Part shown: piece after piece, positions 1 through 8,445 of the stretch | Numbering within the stretch: the first letter of the stretch is position 1 | Layout: each line of letters starts with the position of its first letter | Assembly: GCA_024234395.1 (NCBI GenBank) | Contig: JACKOH010000001.1 | Span: forward strand, 1,941,001-2,005,000 | DNA: 64,000 bases | Direction of reading: 5' to 3' | Source: Pseudomonadales bacterium | GTDB taxonomy: Bacteria; Pseudomonadota; Gammaproteobacteria; Pseudomonadales; Pseudohongiellaceae | Translations under genes and position numbers: made by a program | The notes under the pieces: model-generated | The model's input: the letters and a program-made list of their open reading frames with translations, nothing else | Database searches by the model: none | What the model was told of the DNA's origin: nothing

Positions 1-1132
1 CCACGATGATGGTTGCCGCCAGGGTGGCACGGGGCAGCCAGTAAATCAGCGGAGTCAGGAACACGGTAACCAGGCCGATCAGGATGGCGGTGAAAATACC
101 GGCAGCAGGCGTGGCCGCCCCGGCATCGAAATTGACGATAGAGCGGGAAAACCCTCCGGTGATGGGAAATCCACCGGTCACCGATACGGCCACATTAGAC
201 ATACCCAGGCCGACCAGTTCCTGATCAGGATTGATGCGCTGCCGGCGCCGGTTGGCCAGGGTTTCACCAACGGAAATCGATTCGACAAAACTGACGATGG
301 AGATCAGTACCGCTGGCCAGAACAACTCCGCGATCAACTCCCGTGACAGGCCGGGAATCACGATACCCGGCATCCCGCGCGGAATATCCCCGACCAGGGC
401 CAGTCCCTTCTCGTCAAGGCGCATCAGGTAGGTGATCAGCGCGGTTATAATCACCGCGATCACCGGTCCTCCTTTCACTATCAGCGAGGCATTGCGGGAC
501 GACATACCGATCTTCATCAGTAGCGGCTTCAAACCGACCCGCATCAGCACGATCAACAGCAGGGCCAGAGCGCCGATGAACAGGGTATAGAAATTGGTAT
601 GGGTGATTTCCCGGCCCAGTCCCAGGACCACATCCAGCAGGTTATGCCCGCCGGCGGAAATTCCCAGCAGATGCTGTAACTGGCCGGCCGCAATGATCAG
701 CGCGGAAGCGGTAATGAATGCGGCGATTACCGGATGGGACAGGAAATTGGTCAGGAATCCGAGCCGGAATACGCCCAGCAACAACAGCATGGCTCCGCAC
801 AGAAACGCCAGCGTGTAGGCGGCGCTGATGTATTCCGCCGAACCAGTCCCGGCAACCCGTTCCAGTGCCGCCGCCGTCATCAGTGACACCACTGCCACCG
901 GCCCTACCGAAAGTGAGGTGCTGGTGCCGAACAAGCCATAGGCAAGCAGACCGAAAATGCTCGCGTAAAGGCCCATTTCCGCCGGCAGTCCGGCCAGCAG
1001 GGCATAGGCCAGCGACTGGGGAATGAGCATGATGGCGACGATGACGGCAGCCACACCGTCCTCGGTGAAACTGGCTGAATTGTAACGCCTGCCCCAGTCC
1101 AGAATCGGCAGGTACTGCCTGAGCGCTTCCAC
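1..1132 (-). CDS. SulP family anion permease, C-terminal part outside window
   Basis: Inner-membrane secondary transporter of the SulP/SLC26 family, which moves sulfate, bicarbonate or dicarboxylates. Reading back from position 1132, about 377 residues are visible. They start (V/M)EALRQYLPILDW, followed by the family signature around IMLIPQSLAYALLAGLP, then SVGPVAVVSLMTAAAL and, near the window edge, GFPITGGFSRSIVNFDAGA. Multiple hydrophobic segments are evident. The cytoplasmic STAS domain would lie beyond the edge. The start is a GTG with GGAAGG about 8 bases upstream, and an in-frame TGA lies just before it. It is the last gene of the minus-strand run from ssb, 24 bases after DUF2937. The family is secure; the substrate cannot be told. 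Confidence 0.93.
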   Translation of the reverse strand, partial: MEALRQYLPILDWGRRYNSASFTEDGVAAVIVAIMLIPQSLAYALLAGLPAEMGLYASIFGLLAYGLFGTSTSLSVGPVAVVSLMTAAALERVAGTGSAEYISAAYTLAFLCGAMLLLLGVFRLGFLTNFLSHPVIAAFITASALIIAAGQLQHLLGISAGGHNLLDVVLGLGREITHTNFYTLFIGALALLLIVLMRVGLKPLLMKIGMSSRNASLIVKGGPVIAVIITALITYLMRLDEKGLALVGDIPRGMPGIVIPGLSRELIAELFWPAVLISIVSFVESISVGETLANRRRQRINPDQELVGLGMSNVAVSVTGGFPITGGFSRSIVNFDAGAATPAAGIFTAILIGLVTVFLTPLIYWLPRATLAATIIV

Positions 1133-1156
1133 TTCGACTACCTTCCTTTCAATTCG

Positions 1157-1684
1157 TCAAATCGCACCATGTTTGCGCGGTCCCCGGCCGAGCCTGAACA
1201 GGCGTGCCAGTAACAGCAGGATAAGTTCCAGCAGCAGCGTAACCGATACCGCCAGGCCAAATCCCCAGGCCAGGGTATTCAGATCCAGCGGGACCGTATA
1301 GGAATAACCGGCCAGGGCCTCACCGCGAAGTTCCGGATCGGCACGAAACACGGCATGATAGGCGCTGCGGTACCAGGGGGCGGAAATGGCATTCTGCTCC
1401 CGGGTCAGGTTCAGGTAACGACGATAGATATTGCGCACACTGTTGGCATCCAGTTCAAACACCTGGTCACCACTGTTTTCATAATAGGCAATCAATGCCT
1501 CCATATTGCCGTCAAACATCCGGTTTGCGGTATCCTGAAATCCGCTCAGATTGGCAGTGACCTCGAGCAGATGGGCATCCACCCGTTTCTCGTACTGATC
1601 CACATAGCTGGGGACCTGCAGACCGGTCAGCAGGCAGCCGGCAAAGATCAACAGTCGAATTGAACCGCGAAACAGACCAATCAC
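1157..1684 (-). CDS. DUF2937 family membrane protein
   Basis: Uncharacterised inner-membrane protein of 175 residues, matching the DUF2937 family in length and pattern. There is an N-terminal hydrophobic segment (about residues 8-25) followed by the family-like stretch LQVPSYVDQYEKRVDAHL and SGFQDTANRMFDGNMEALIAYY. A second membrane segment (about residues 140-162) and a basic tail RLGRGPRKHG follow. Topology is therefore two membrane passes with a periplasmic middle. Its ATG overlaps the stop of ppk2 by 4 bases (ATGA type), so the two are translationally coupled. Function is unknown. Membership is judged from memory of the family, not from a search. Confidence 0.85.
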   Translation of the reverse strand: MIGLFRGSIRLLIFAGCLLTGLQVPSYVDQYEKRVDAHLLEVTANLSGFQDTANRMFDGNMEALIAYYENSGDQVFELDANSVRNIYRRYLNLTREQNAISAPWYRSAYHAVFRADPELRGEALAGYSYTVPLDLNTLAWGFGLAVSVTLLLELILLLLARLFRLGRGPRKHGAI

Positions 1685-2472
1685 CCGGAAATTCCTCCCC
1701 GGGCGTCCCTGAGAAAGCCCAGGTGCTTGAGGTCGAAGGTAGGCTGCTGGTGGACGATTTCCGGATCCGGCTCGATGCGGCTGCCGGTTTCCCCACGGCC
1801 ATCGTACTTGACCTGGCTGAGAACGTAGCGCATGGATTCCAGGCAGGCCCGGTCGCGATCGTTGCCCTCCACTACCAGCCAGGGATTGCGACGGGTGGAG
1901 GTTTTCTCAAACATGACCTCCTTGTAACGGGTATATTCGTCCCACTTGGCCTGGGCCAGGGCGTCCACGGTACTCAGTTTCCACTGTTTGAGCGGATTGG
2001 TCTTGCGTTCCCTGATGCGCTTCTCCTGCTCTTCCTCGTCGATGGAGAACCAAAACTTGATGATATCCAGCTTGTCTTCTTTCAGCATATGCTCAAGCAA
2101 GACGACCTGCTCCAGGAAAAACTTGTACTGACGCTGGGTACAGAATCCCATCACCGGCTCGACCACCGCCCGGTTATACCAGCTGCGGTCGAAGAAGACG
2201 ATTTCCCCGGGATTCGGCAACTCCTTGATATAACGTTGAAAATACCACTGACCCCGCTCCAGTTCAGTGGGTTTGCTGAGCGCCACGATCCGATAATAGC
2301 GGGGATTGAGAAAGCGTACGAAGCGCATGATGGTGCTGCCCTTGCCGGCCGCATCGCGCCCCTCGAAGATAATCAGCAGCCGCTTCCGATGCTGCCGCAA
2401 CCAGGTCTGCAGACGCACGAATTCAACCTGCAGATCCAGGTATTCAGCCTGTTGCTCGAGCGCATGTAGCAT
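1681..2472 (-). CDS. ppk2: polyphosphate kinase 2 (PPK2)
   Basis: Transfers phosphate between inorganic polyphosphate and nucleotides in the cytoplasm. It is a single-domain PPK2 of 263 residues. Walker A is GRDAAGKGS near residue 38, and the Walker B/lid region is EIVFFDRSWYNRAVVEPVMG near 92-110, followed by IKFWFSIDEEEQEKRIRERK and a conserved DKWDEYTRYKE-like stretch (AKWDEYTRYKE). Key Lys, Asp and Arg residues of the family are present. The length fits single-domain class I/II enzymes. Whether it favours GDP, ADP or AMP cannot be decided by eye. It is co-directional with DUF2333 upstream and overlaps DUF2937 by 4 bases. Confidence 0.95.
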   Translation of the reverse strand: MLHALEQQAEYLDLQVEFVRLQTWLRQHRKRLLIIFEGRDAAGKGSTIMRFVRFLNPRYYRIVALSKPTELERGQWYFQRYIKELPNPGEIVFFDRSWYNRAVVEPVMGFCTQRQYKFFLEQVVLLEHMLKEDKLDIIKFWFSIDEEEQEKRIRERKTNPLKQWKLSTVDALAQAKWDEYTRYKEVMFEKTSTRRNPWLVVEGNDRDRACLESMRYVLSQVKYDGRGETGSRIEPDPEIVHQQPTFDLKHLGFLRDARGGISG

Positions 2473-2541
2473 ATCAGCACGTCCTGTTTCGAAACCGCTG
2501 CCGGATTAACTGTCTGTTAAGTGGAGACTGGATTATATCGA

Positions 2542-3618
2542 TTAACCCTGGGCAAGAAGGCTACGCAGGTCAATTATCGCAGCATTGGCCCGGGACACAT
2601 AATTCGCCATGGTCAGTGAATGGTTGGCAAATATGCCGAATCCTGAACCGTTAAGTATGACCGGAAATACCCGCCGCTGGCTGAGCTCCAGGTCCCTGAT
2701 TATCTGATCCAGGCTGGCCATGGCATTCTTGTCTTCCAGTACATCGGCAAAATCACTTTTTACCGCCAGCAGAAAATGCAGCAACGCCCAGGTGGTACCG
2801 CGCGCCTCGTAGAAAATATCGTCCACCTGCAGCCACGGTGTCCCGGGGCGCCCGGTTCGGCTGGTGGCCCGCTCCGGGTCGCTCAGCTCGGCGCCGGGCG
2901 GCAGCGACGTCAGCCGGTTTTCACCGACGCAGGCGCTGAGTCGACAGGACAGGCTGCCCAGCCTCGACTCCACTGTCATCAGCCAGCTGGCCAGGTTGTC
3001 GGCGCGGGCGAAAAACTGGGCATCATTATTCTGCGGATTGGTAAGACGATCCAGATAGGAATCGAGGAGACCGATGGCACGGCCGTATTCACTTTCAGTG
3101 GGGGGAAACATCCAGCTCTGATAGTCGAAACTGAACAGGGGTTCAGCCTCCCGCAGATCCCGGTCCTCCTCGGACTGGGATTGCGAACGACTGAACGACT
3201 CGCGAAACGCGCGGGAAAAATCCCGTACCTGAACCAGCACGCCGAACTCCCAGTTGGGAATGTTGTCCAGGTACAGACCCGGTGGCATGACGTCGTTGCT
3301 CAGGTAGCCCCCCGGCTTGTCCAGCAGGGTCTGTGCAATCCGGATCAGAGTGGCCGCCGACGCGCTGCCAGGGCGTGGACTGCCGCCACTGGCGGCCAGC
3401 CGTTCTGCCTGATTGGCGGATACCGAAAAAGAATCCGGCTCCAGGCTCCAGTATATTCCAAGCCCGAGAATGACCAGCACCACGGCGGCCAGGACTGAGG
3501 TGAGGATTTTCAGCAGTAAGCTGCCCTCTTCCCGGTTCTCAAGCTCATCGTTCTCAAGCTCAGAGGATTCCCGCTTCCTGAACAGGTTGGAAACTCGTTC
3601 TTTCAGACTGGCAAACAT
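2542..3618 (-). CDS. DUF2333 family protein
   Basis: Uncharacterised envelope protein of 358 residues found in gammaproteobacteria. It has a charged cytoplasmic N-terminus (residues 1-32, rich in E/N), one membrane segment at about 34-57 (LLKILTSVLAAVVLVILGLGIYW), and a large extracytoplasmic domain. The motifs GGYLSNDVMPPGLYLDNIPNWEFGVLVQ and EAEPLFSFDYQSWMFP are typical of DUF2333. Its C-terminus keeps the family-type segment QRRVFPVILNGSGFGIFANHSLTMANYVSRANAA. It lies 20 bases after the lipoprotein gene on the same strand. No catalytic motif is visible and the role is unknown. Confidence 0.88.
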   Translation of the reverse strand: MFASLKERVSNLFRKRESSELENDELENREEGSLLLKILTSVLAAVVLVILGLGIYWSLEPDSFSVSANQAERLAASGGSPRPGSASAATLIRIAQTLLDKPGGYLSNDVMPPGLYLDNIPNWEFGVLVQVRDFSRAFRESFSRSQSQSEEDRDLREAEPLFSFDYQSWMFPPTESEYGRAIGLLDSYLDRLTNPQNNDAQFFARADNLASWLMTVESRLGSLSCRLSACVGENRLTSLPPGAELSDPERATSRTGRPGTPWLQVDDIFYEARGTTWALLHFLLAVKSDFADVLEDKNAMASLDQIIRDLELSQRRVFPVILNGSGFGIFANHSLTMANYVSRANAAIIDLRSLLAQG

Positions 3619-3638
3619 GGGCGGAAAGACTCCAGGAA

Positions 3639-4397
3639 CTAAGATTCATCATCTGCCGCATCGGGCATACGCAGACGGATAATAGCAAATCCACCCAATT
3701 CAATATTGCCCCGCAATCGATAACCGTTGGCCTGCTCCCGCATGGTGCCATATATCCAGCGCCCCTTTTCGTCACTGGGCGCGGTGATCCAGACAAACGC
3801 TTCGTTTGCCACTGCCTGGTCGGCGATCCCTGCCAGCTGCTGCACCAGGTTCTCGGATTGGGCATCGAGTTGCTGCAGATCCAGTTCAAAAACCAGATCT
3901 CCGGAATTTCGATCCCGCTCCAGTGCCTGCCGGGCAGCCACGATCGCCGGATCGTTCCTGTCTACCGTCCGGGCCCGGTCAATATATTGATCTGCCGCCG
4001 CAAAGCGGCCCTGTCGACTGGCGGTGGCAGCCAGCTGCAGGTAACGCCGGACAATCTCCTGCAGCCCCTCCCGGGCCAGGCTGTTCTCCGGGTCCAGCGC
4101 CAGCACCCGTTGATAGCGCGAGTAGGCATTGTCATCGGCAGGAAGCAGCAACCGGTCCTGTTGTAAAGCACGCAGCGCGTCGTAGAGTAAATCACCGATC
4201 AGCCTTTGCCGGCGAAAGGCAATCTCCCAGGCGCGCATCTGCTCCTCACTCTGTGCTTCCACCTGCTCCTCCATTCCGGCAACCTGAGGCTCGGTATCTG
4301 GAACGTCAGTCTCATTATCGGCGCTCTGGCACCCGGCCAGGAACAGAGCTATGGAAACGCCCGGCAGCCAGAATCCCTGTCTCGTCAGAAAACTCAT
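3639..4397 (-). CDS. TPR-like lipoprotein
   Basis: Predicted outer- or inner-membrane lipoprotein of 252 residues. A short signal peptide ends in lipobox LAGC with the lipidated Cys at about residue 22. The next residues are S-A, not D, so outer-membrane sorting is possible. An acidic linker follows, then a helical region resembling tetratricopeptide repeats (SRYQRVLALDPENSLAREGL, GRFAAADQYIDRARTVDRNDP). The C-terminus is a beta-rich stretch ending in acidic residues. Its ATG overlaps the stop of moeA (ATGA), indicating coupling. It is likely a scaffold or assembly lipoprotein, but there is no specific family assignment. Confidence 0.75.
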   Translation of the reverse strand: MSFLTRQGFWLPGVSIALFLAGCQSADNETDVPDTEPQVAGMEEQVEAQSEEQMRAWEIAFRRQRLIGDLLYDALRALQQDRLLLPADDNAYSRYQRVLALDPENSLAREGLQEIVRRYLQLAATASRQGRFAAADQYIDRARTVDRNDPAIVAARQALERDRNSGDLVFELDLQQLDAQSENLVQQLAGIADQAVANEAFVWITAPSDEKGRWIYGTMREQANGYRLRGNIELGGFAIIRLRMPDAADDES

Positions 4398-5608
4398 CCC
4401 GTCAACTCGGAAAAAGGCATGAACTCCAGCATATCGCCCTGATTTACGGAAGTAAACGGTGGCAATACTGCCAGTCCGTCGGCCCGGCTCAGGGACGAAC
4501 CGGCGCCGGAACTCTGGTTGTCAACTCTCTTCAGTCTCTGCTGCTTCGGCCCGGAACCGGACAGCGTGACCCGCAGGTATTCCTGCCGCTCACCACTGCT
4601 GGCACTGAAGTCGACAGGCAGCCGGAAAGTCAGCGGACCAGCCGGCGTGGCTCCCAGCATGGCCAGCAGGGCCGGGCGCACCAGTAATACAAAAGTGACA
4701 TAGGCAGAAACCGGATTACCCGGCAGACCAAAAAAAGGTCTGCCCCGGACCCGTCCCCAGGCGAACGGTTTACCCGGCTTTACCGCCAGTTTCCACAGAT
4801 CGATCCGGCCGAGCCGTTGCACTGCCGCTTTGACATGATCCTCTTCGCCAACCGAAACACCGCCACTGCTGACCAGGCAATCCGCCTGCGCGGCAGCACG
4901 CTCGAGACTGTCCACAGTGACTTCCAGATTGTCTCCCACGGTTCCACAGTCGATAACCTGGCAGCCCAGCCTGGTGAGGAGTGCCGACAACAGATAAAAA
5001 TTGGAATTGTAAATCTGCCCCGGCTGTAACAAGGTGCCAGGTCGAACCAGTTCATCACCGGTGGTGAGAACGGCCACCTTCAACGGCTGACGTACGGCCA
5101 GGTCGGCGATTCCACAGGATGCCAGGGTGTGCATATCGCGTTCGACGATTCGGTGCCCGGCTCTGAATAGCAGGCTGTCCCGGGCGATGTCCTCACCCCG
5201 GGAACGCACATTTTCACCGGCCACTACGGGCTTCAGAATCCTTACCGAGTCGCCCTGCTGCTCTGTGTTTTCCTGCATGACTACCGCGTCCGCTCCAGTC
5301 GGCAACGGCGCGCCGGTGAAGATCCTGGCTGCGGTTCCGGCCCGTAACGGCTCGCCACTGTAACCGGCCGGAATGCGCTGGCTTACTGCGACAGTAACCG
5401 GCACAGAGTTCAGGTTGGCGGAACTGATTGCGTAACCATCCATGGCACTGTTATCGGTGGTCGGTACGTCGAGCGGTGCGTACAGATCCTCTGCCAGCAC
5501 CCTGCCCGTTGCTGCGTAGAGCGCGACGGTTTCCTGCCCGGTCCTGACCGCCAGTTCCGACAGCAGGCGGGGCAGAGCCTCGTCAAGCGGAGTAAGCCCT
5601 GGGTTCAT
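4394..5608 (-). CDS. moeA: molybdopterin molybdenumtransferase MoeA
   Basis: Inserts molybdate into adenylylated molybdopterin, the last common step of Moco synthesis in the cytoplasm. MoeA signatures are all present: TTDNSAMDGYA near residue 40, the MoeA/MogA-fold stretch VAVLTTGDELVRPG, LVSSGGVSVGEEDHVK, KPGKPFAWG, and FFGLPGNPVSAYV before the beta-barrel C-terminal domain. I chose the ATG at 5608 (MNPGLTPLDEALP): GAGGGG lies 11 bases upstream and family homology starts there. The longer open frame begins at 5647 inside the previous gene. Length 404 aa is normal. The cofactor would serve the Mo enzymes at 11.6-15.6 kb and 28.8-30.1 kb. Confidence 0.96.
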   Translation of the reverse strand: MNPGLTPLDEALPRLLSELAVRTGQETVALYAATGRVLAEDLYAPLDVPTTDNSAMDGYAISSANLNSVPVTVAVSQRIPAGYSGEPLRAGTAARIFTGAPLPTGADAVVMQENTEQQGDSVRILKPVVAGENVRSRGEDIARDSLLFRAGHRIVERDMHTLASCGIADLAVRQPLKVAVLTTGDELVRPGTLLQPGQIYNSNFYLLSALLTRLGCQVIDCGTVGDNLEVTVDSLERAAAQADCLVSSGGVSVGEEDHVKAAVQRLGRIDLWKLAVKPGKPFAWGRVRGRPFFGLPGNPVSAYVTFVLLVRPALLAMLGATPAGPLTFRLPVDFSASSGERQEYLRVTLSGSGPKQQRLKRVDNQSSGAGSSLSRADGLAVLPPFTSVNQGDMLEFMPFSELTG

Positions 5609-5621
5609 GGCCCGATTCCCC

Positions 5622-6608
5622 TCAATGCAGTCCCCGGGAACCGACACTGTCTGACAATTTTGTCGGCGTATTCAGTTGGCTGTCCGAGCCCGAGCGGTCC
5701 CCGCCCTGGTATATGGTTTTTATGGTCGACTGCAGGCTGCCATGCCAGGACCGCTGCTTGATGCCGAAGGTGTCGAAAATCTTCTTGCTGGATAAGGTCG
5801 AGTTGGAGATTTCCGGAGCGTCGATAGGCTCCTCGGTCATAGTAAAATTATCGAGAAACTGATAAATCTGCTCGTCGTGCTGGGAGGCGTATTTCAATAC
5901 TTGTTGGACGAATTCTATTTCTTTCTTGGTTTCCAGCCCGCAGTAATGATAGGTACCCCAGACGTTGGCATCACAATCCAGTTGCCGACAGATAGCCAGT
6001 ACCACTCTGGCCACATCTTCATTGGGAGTGGGACTGAAGCGGCGCTGCAACACCTGCAGATTGCCCTTGTGCTGTTTACAGGAACGGATCCAGTTCTCAA
6101 TGACATCATGCTGCCGGCGCCCGAATGGCCAGCCAATCCGCAGAATGACATGTTGGGCGAGTTTCTGGACAGCCAGTTCACCCTGCAGCGCCGTGGTCCC
6201 GAATACACCAACCGGGTGGGTTTCATCCTGCTCGTTATAGCCCAGACGCTTTTCACCATCGAACACGTAGCAGCTGGAGAGATGGAGCATGGGGATTTCA
6301 TGGTGCTCACTGAGGTTGGCCAGCAACGCCGCATGGTCCCGTTGAATCGAAGCACATTCCTGCCTGCCTGACTCGGCATGTTGCAACGCCAGCTGGGAAC
6401 CGGGCTCGAAGGTATGCAGGTTGATCAACTGATCCGGCCGGCTGGTATTAACCAGTCGATCCAGGCCCGTCTTGTCGGCAGTCAACAACAGCTTGTCCGG
6501 CAACAAGACAAAGTCCAACCCCTGCTTCCTGAGCAGATCCTGCAACTCCAGTCCAGTGGGTGCTTCGGCACCCGCTATCAACAGCTTCAATTTCCAGTTC
6601 TCCACCAC
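5622..6608 (-). CDS. RmlD-like sugar-nucleotide-binding protein lacking the YxxxK pair
   Basis: Rossmann-fold protein of the extended SDR / RmlD (dTDP-4-dehydrorhamnose reductase) type, 328 aa. The N-terminal nucleotide-binding segment KLLIAGAEAPTGLELQ is present but its glycine motif is degenerate. LHLSSCYVFDG matches the RmlD serine region, followed by YNEQDETHPVGVFGTTALQGELAV. In RmlD the equivalent segment is VYGxxKxxGE, holding catalytic Tyr and Lys. Here it reads VFGTTALQGE, so Tyr is Phe and Lys is Ala. The reductase activity is therefore probably lost and a binding or regulatory role is more likely. It lies just upstream of moeA in the same run. No rhamnose genes are nearby. Confidence 0.8.
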   Translation of the reverse strand: MVENWKLKLLIAGAEAPTGLELQDLLRKQGLDFVLLPDKLLLTADKTGLDRLVNTSRPDQLINLHTFEPGSQLALQHAESGRQECASIQRDHAALLANLSEHHEIPMLHLSSCYVFDGEKRLGYNEQDETHPVGVFGTTALQGELAVQKLAQHVILRIGWPFGRRQHDVIENWIRSCKQHKGNLQVLQRRFSPTPNEDVARVVLAICRQLDCDANVWGTYHYCGLETKKEIEFVQQVLKYASQHDEQIYQFLDNFTMTEEPIDAPEISNSTLSSKKIFDTFGIKQRSWHGSLQSTIKTIYQGGDRSGSDSQLNTPTKLSDSVGSRGLH

Positions 6609-6820
6609 GGTCGAGACAATACTTCACAGGCTGCAGACTCACGCACTGAGAGCCCAACCGGCCCCAGTTTATAGGGTCCAGCGCACCAAATCACCAGTAC
6701 CGGGAATGAACTTTGCCGCGCATCCGGGTCGCAGGAACGGCGAGTGGCCGGGCGTGACCGGGAAACCACGAATACCGCTGCCCCCCGGATGGATACCTGA
6801 GCGCCAGCGGGTAATCGCGG

Positions 6821-7279
6821 TCAGAATGGAATATCGTCGTCGAAGTTGTCGAAGTTGGCCGGTGCCTGCTCCGGCTCGGAGCGAGACGAGGACTGGCTCG
6901 GCGCAGCCTGGTGCCCGAATTCTGAACTGCCCTGGCCTGCACCGCGGGAATCCAGCATCTGCATCTCGCTGGCGACGATTTCAGTCGCGTAGCGCTTGAT
7001 ACCGTCCTGCTCCCAGGAACGGGTCTGCAGCCGGCCTTCCACATACAGCTTCGACCCCTTGCGCACATATTCGCCGACGATCTCGGCCAGCCGGTTGAAA
7101 AACACCACCCGATGCCACTCGGTCTTTTCAACGTTTTCGCCGCTGCTCTTGTCCTTCCAGGACTCGGAGGTTGCCAGGGTCAGGTTTACCACGGCACCAC
7201 CGCTGGGCATGTACCGAACTTCCGGGTCGCCCCCCACATTGCCGACCAGAATTACCTTGTTGATACCGCGACTCGCCAC
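6821..7279 (-). CDS. ssb: single-stranded DNA-binding protein
   Basis: Homotetrameric OB-fold protein that coats ssDNA in replication, repair and recombination. The 152-residue product starts MASRGINKVILVGNVGGDPEVRY, contains the OB-fold core SWKDKSSGENVEKTEWHRVVFF and GSKLYVEGRLQTRSWEQDG, then a Gln/Ser-rich linker. It ends in the conserved acidic tip DDDIPF that binds partner proteins. It is divergent from uvrA, as in E. coli, but the two are separated here by about 1.17 kb filled with palindromic repeats. I saw no convincing LexA box in that gap. Confidence 0.98.
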   Translation of the reverse strand: MASRGINKVILVGNVGGDPEVRYMPSGGAVVNLTLATSESWKDKSSGENVEKTEWHRVVFFNRLAEIVGEYVRKGSKLYVEGRLQTRSWEQDGIKRYATEIVASEMQMLDSRGAGQGSSEFGHQAAPSQSSSRSEPEQAPANFDNFDDDIPF

Positions 7280-7502
7280 CTTGACCTCCCGTCAGAAATT
7301 TACCGATTGCTGCATCGGTTAAGTCTATACCATGCTGCCGGCTTTACGAAATAAAACGCCGGATTAAACCCGTCATTGGTATTGGCACCACAACGCGGGA
7401 CATGGTGGCTGGACTTTTCTTTATCCTGACGCTGAAATCCGGAAAGACTGTTTATCTCTTGAGAACTTAAGCGAGGTGAATTTGGCGTTGGCCGCAGGGC
7501 CG

Positions 7503-7640
7503 CCCCGGCCCAGGGGTAAGTTCCCGCAGCAACTTGCCCCGCTCCGCGGTTCCCTCCCTCGGTCGCGAGCCCTGTAAAGCGGTCTCGCTCGGTCGGTCGG
7601 TGCTGCGTTTTTATCGCTGCGGGAGCTTACCCCTGGCCCG
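7503..7640 (-). mobile_element. B element: MITE-like repeat with ~25-28 bp terminal inverted repeats
   Basis: A 138-bp sequence with inverted termini: left arm 7503-7530 (contains CAGGGGTAAGTTCCCGCAGC) and right arm 7616-7640 (one mismatch in the core, GGGAGCTTACCCC). The interior contains GCGGTTCCCTCCCTC and CCCTGTAAAGCGGTCTC. The same element, in opposite orientation and with perfect 28-bp arms, occurs at 23311-23450. There is no coding capacity. Two dispersed copies with conserved arms and interior indicate a non-autonomous mobile or amplified repeat. The family name is mine. Confidence 0.75.
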
Positions 7641-7730
7641 TGGCTTGGTGTTCCTGCCGACTAATGTACACACTGCAAATCCGTTGGTTCTCGCGCCTGC
7701 TTCTGCGAAAAGGGCGGGACCACAGAAAAA

Positions 7731-7757
7731 GGGGACAGTCCCTCAGGGACTGTCCCC
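7731..7757. repeat. A palindrome, copy 1
   Basis: A 27-bp perfect inverted repeat: half-site GGGGACAGTCCCT, one central base (C), then its reverse complement. It is flanked by A5 on the left and a T-run on the right, so the transcript would form a 13-bp stem followed by U residues, resembling a terminator. Five copies occur in this window. Similar GGGGACAGT/ACTGTCCCC palindromes are known to me as REP-like sequences in marine gammaproteobacteria (from memory). Confidence 0.9.
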
Positions 7758-7933
7758 TTTTTTCAAAGCTGCTGTAGTGAAAGAATGCCAGCCACGGAGG
7801 CGCTCCAGGACACCGCCGACTGGCCACTCCGCACCTAAAGCTGAGACTCTCGATCGGGATAGATATCGGGATTCGACCACAGTGTCGCCACTGCACACGG
7901 GACGAAGCCATCAGACTGGACGTGGCCATCCAA

Positions 7934-8050
7934 GTGAGGCTGTGCGGACCGTGCCTTTTGCGGCGGCATTAAAGGACCTGAACTGAACGGCAGAAAATGA
8001 CCGCCTTCCAGAGAAAAATGGGGACAGTCCCTGAGGGACTGTCCCCATTT
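7934..8050 (-). repeat. C element (partial) carrying A palindrome copy 2
   Basis: Read on the minus strand this is the right half of the C family: TGGAAGGCGGTCATT, then GCCGTTCAG, GGTCCTTTA, TGCCGCCGCAAAAGG and CCGCACAGCCTCAC, with several substitutions. The A palindrome at 8020-8046 (GGGGACAGTCCCT, central G, reverse complement) sits at the element's hairpin tip, directly beside the TGGAAGGCGGTCA segment that occupies the tip in other copies. The left half of the element is missing or unrecognisable here. Confidence 0.65.
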
Positions 8051-8144
8051 TCGAATCCCGACCGCAATAAAATCTAAGAGTTGAGAAAAGAGTCGCCCCA
8101 CCCCAATACAAAGAAATCGCCGGACCAGACGCCTCCACCAGGGC

Positions 8145-8320
8145 AAGGCTGTGCGGGCCGTACCCTTTTGCGGCGGCAATAAAGGACCAGCGCTGAACGG
8201 CGAAAAAAGAAAGGGGACAGTCCCTGAGGGACTGTCCCCTTTCTTTTTCTCAGAGTGAAGGGACCCGGGACGGGCGCGGTCCGCCGCAGCGAAAGGGTAC
8301 GGACCGCGCAGCCGTTCGAA
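8145..8320 (-). repeat. C element with A palindrome (copy 3) at its tip
   Basis: A nearly complete C element in minus orientation. It runs from GAACGGCTGCGCGG through CCCTTTCGCTGCGGCGG, GCCCGTCCCGGGTCCCTTC and ACTCTGA to an A palindrome at 8213-8239, then CGCCGTTCAGCGCTGG, TCCTTTATTGCCGCCGC and AAAAGGGTAC. The two halves form a long imperfect palindrome. Here the A palindrome replaces the TGCCCTGGAAGGCGGTCA tip of the copies at 23.1 and 23.6 kb, as though A had been swapped into the loop. Confidence 0.75.
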
Positions 8321-8445
8321 ACCCCGAACGGCAGACAATTTCTAACAGGCAATCCGCCAACCGGATACGGGAGCAGCTTTACTCCCATCACCAATTGTCT
8401 GGATAATGAGCGGTTTGGATTCCACCCACACCAGCCAGGCCCTGC

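Larger units (their letters stand above)
7280..8445. other. ssb-uvrA intergenic region, dense in palindromic repeats
   Basis: A 1,166-base gap between divergent ssb and uvrA with no credible gene; the open frames crossing it simply read through repeats. It holds one B element (7503-7640), a free 27-bp A palindrome (7731-7757), and two C-type elements with an A palindrome inside (7934-8050 and 8145-8320). All three families recur at 22.9-23.8 kb. The bases nearest the two start codons (7280-7500 and 8330-8445) are non-repetitive and presumably hold the ssb and uvrA promoters, though no clear -10/-35 pair stood out. Confidence 0.8.

Noticed and set aside
7534..8338. Open frames of 100-167 aa on both strands in the ssb-uvrA gap
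   Set aside because: They translate the A/B/C repeats. Similar peptides appear at 23 kb only because the DNA repeats.
7280..8445. LexA (SOS) box expected between ssb and uvrA
   Set aside because: No CTGT-N8-ACAG match was seen by eye. The A palindrome contains ACAGT and ACTGT but in the wrong arrangement.
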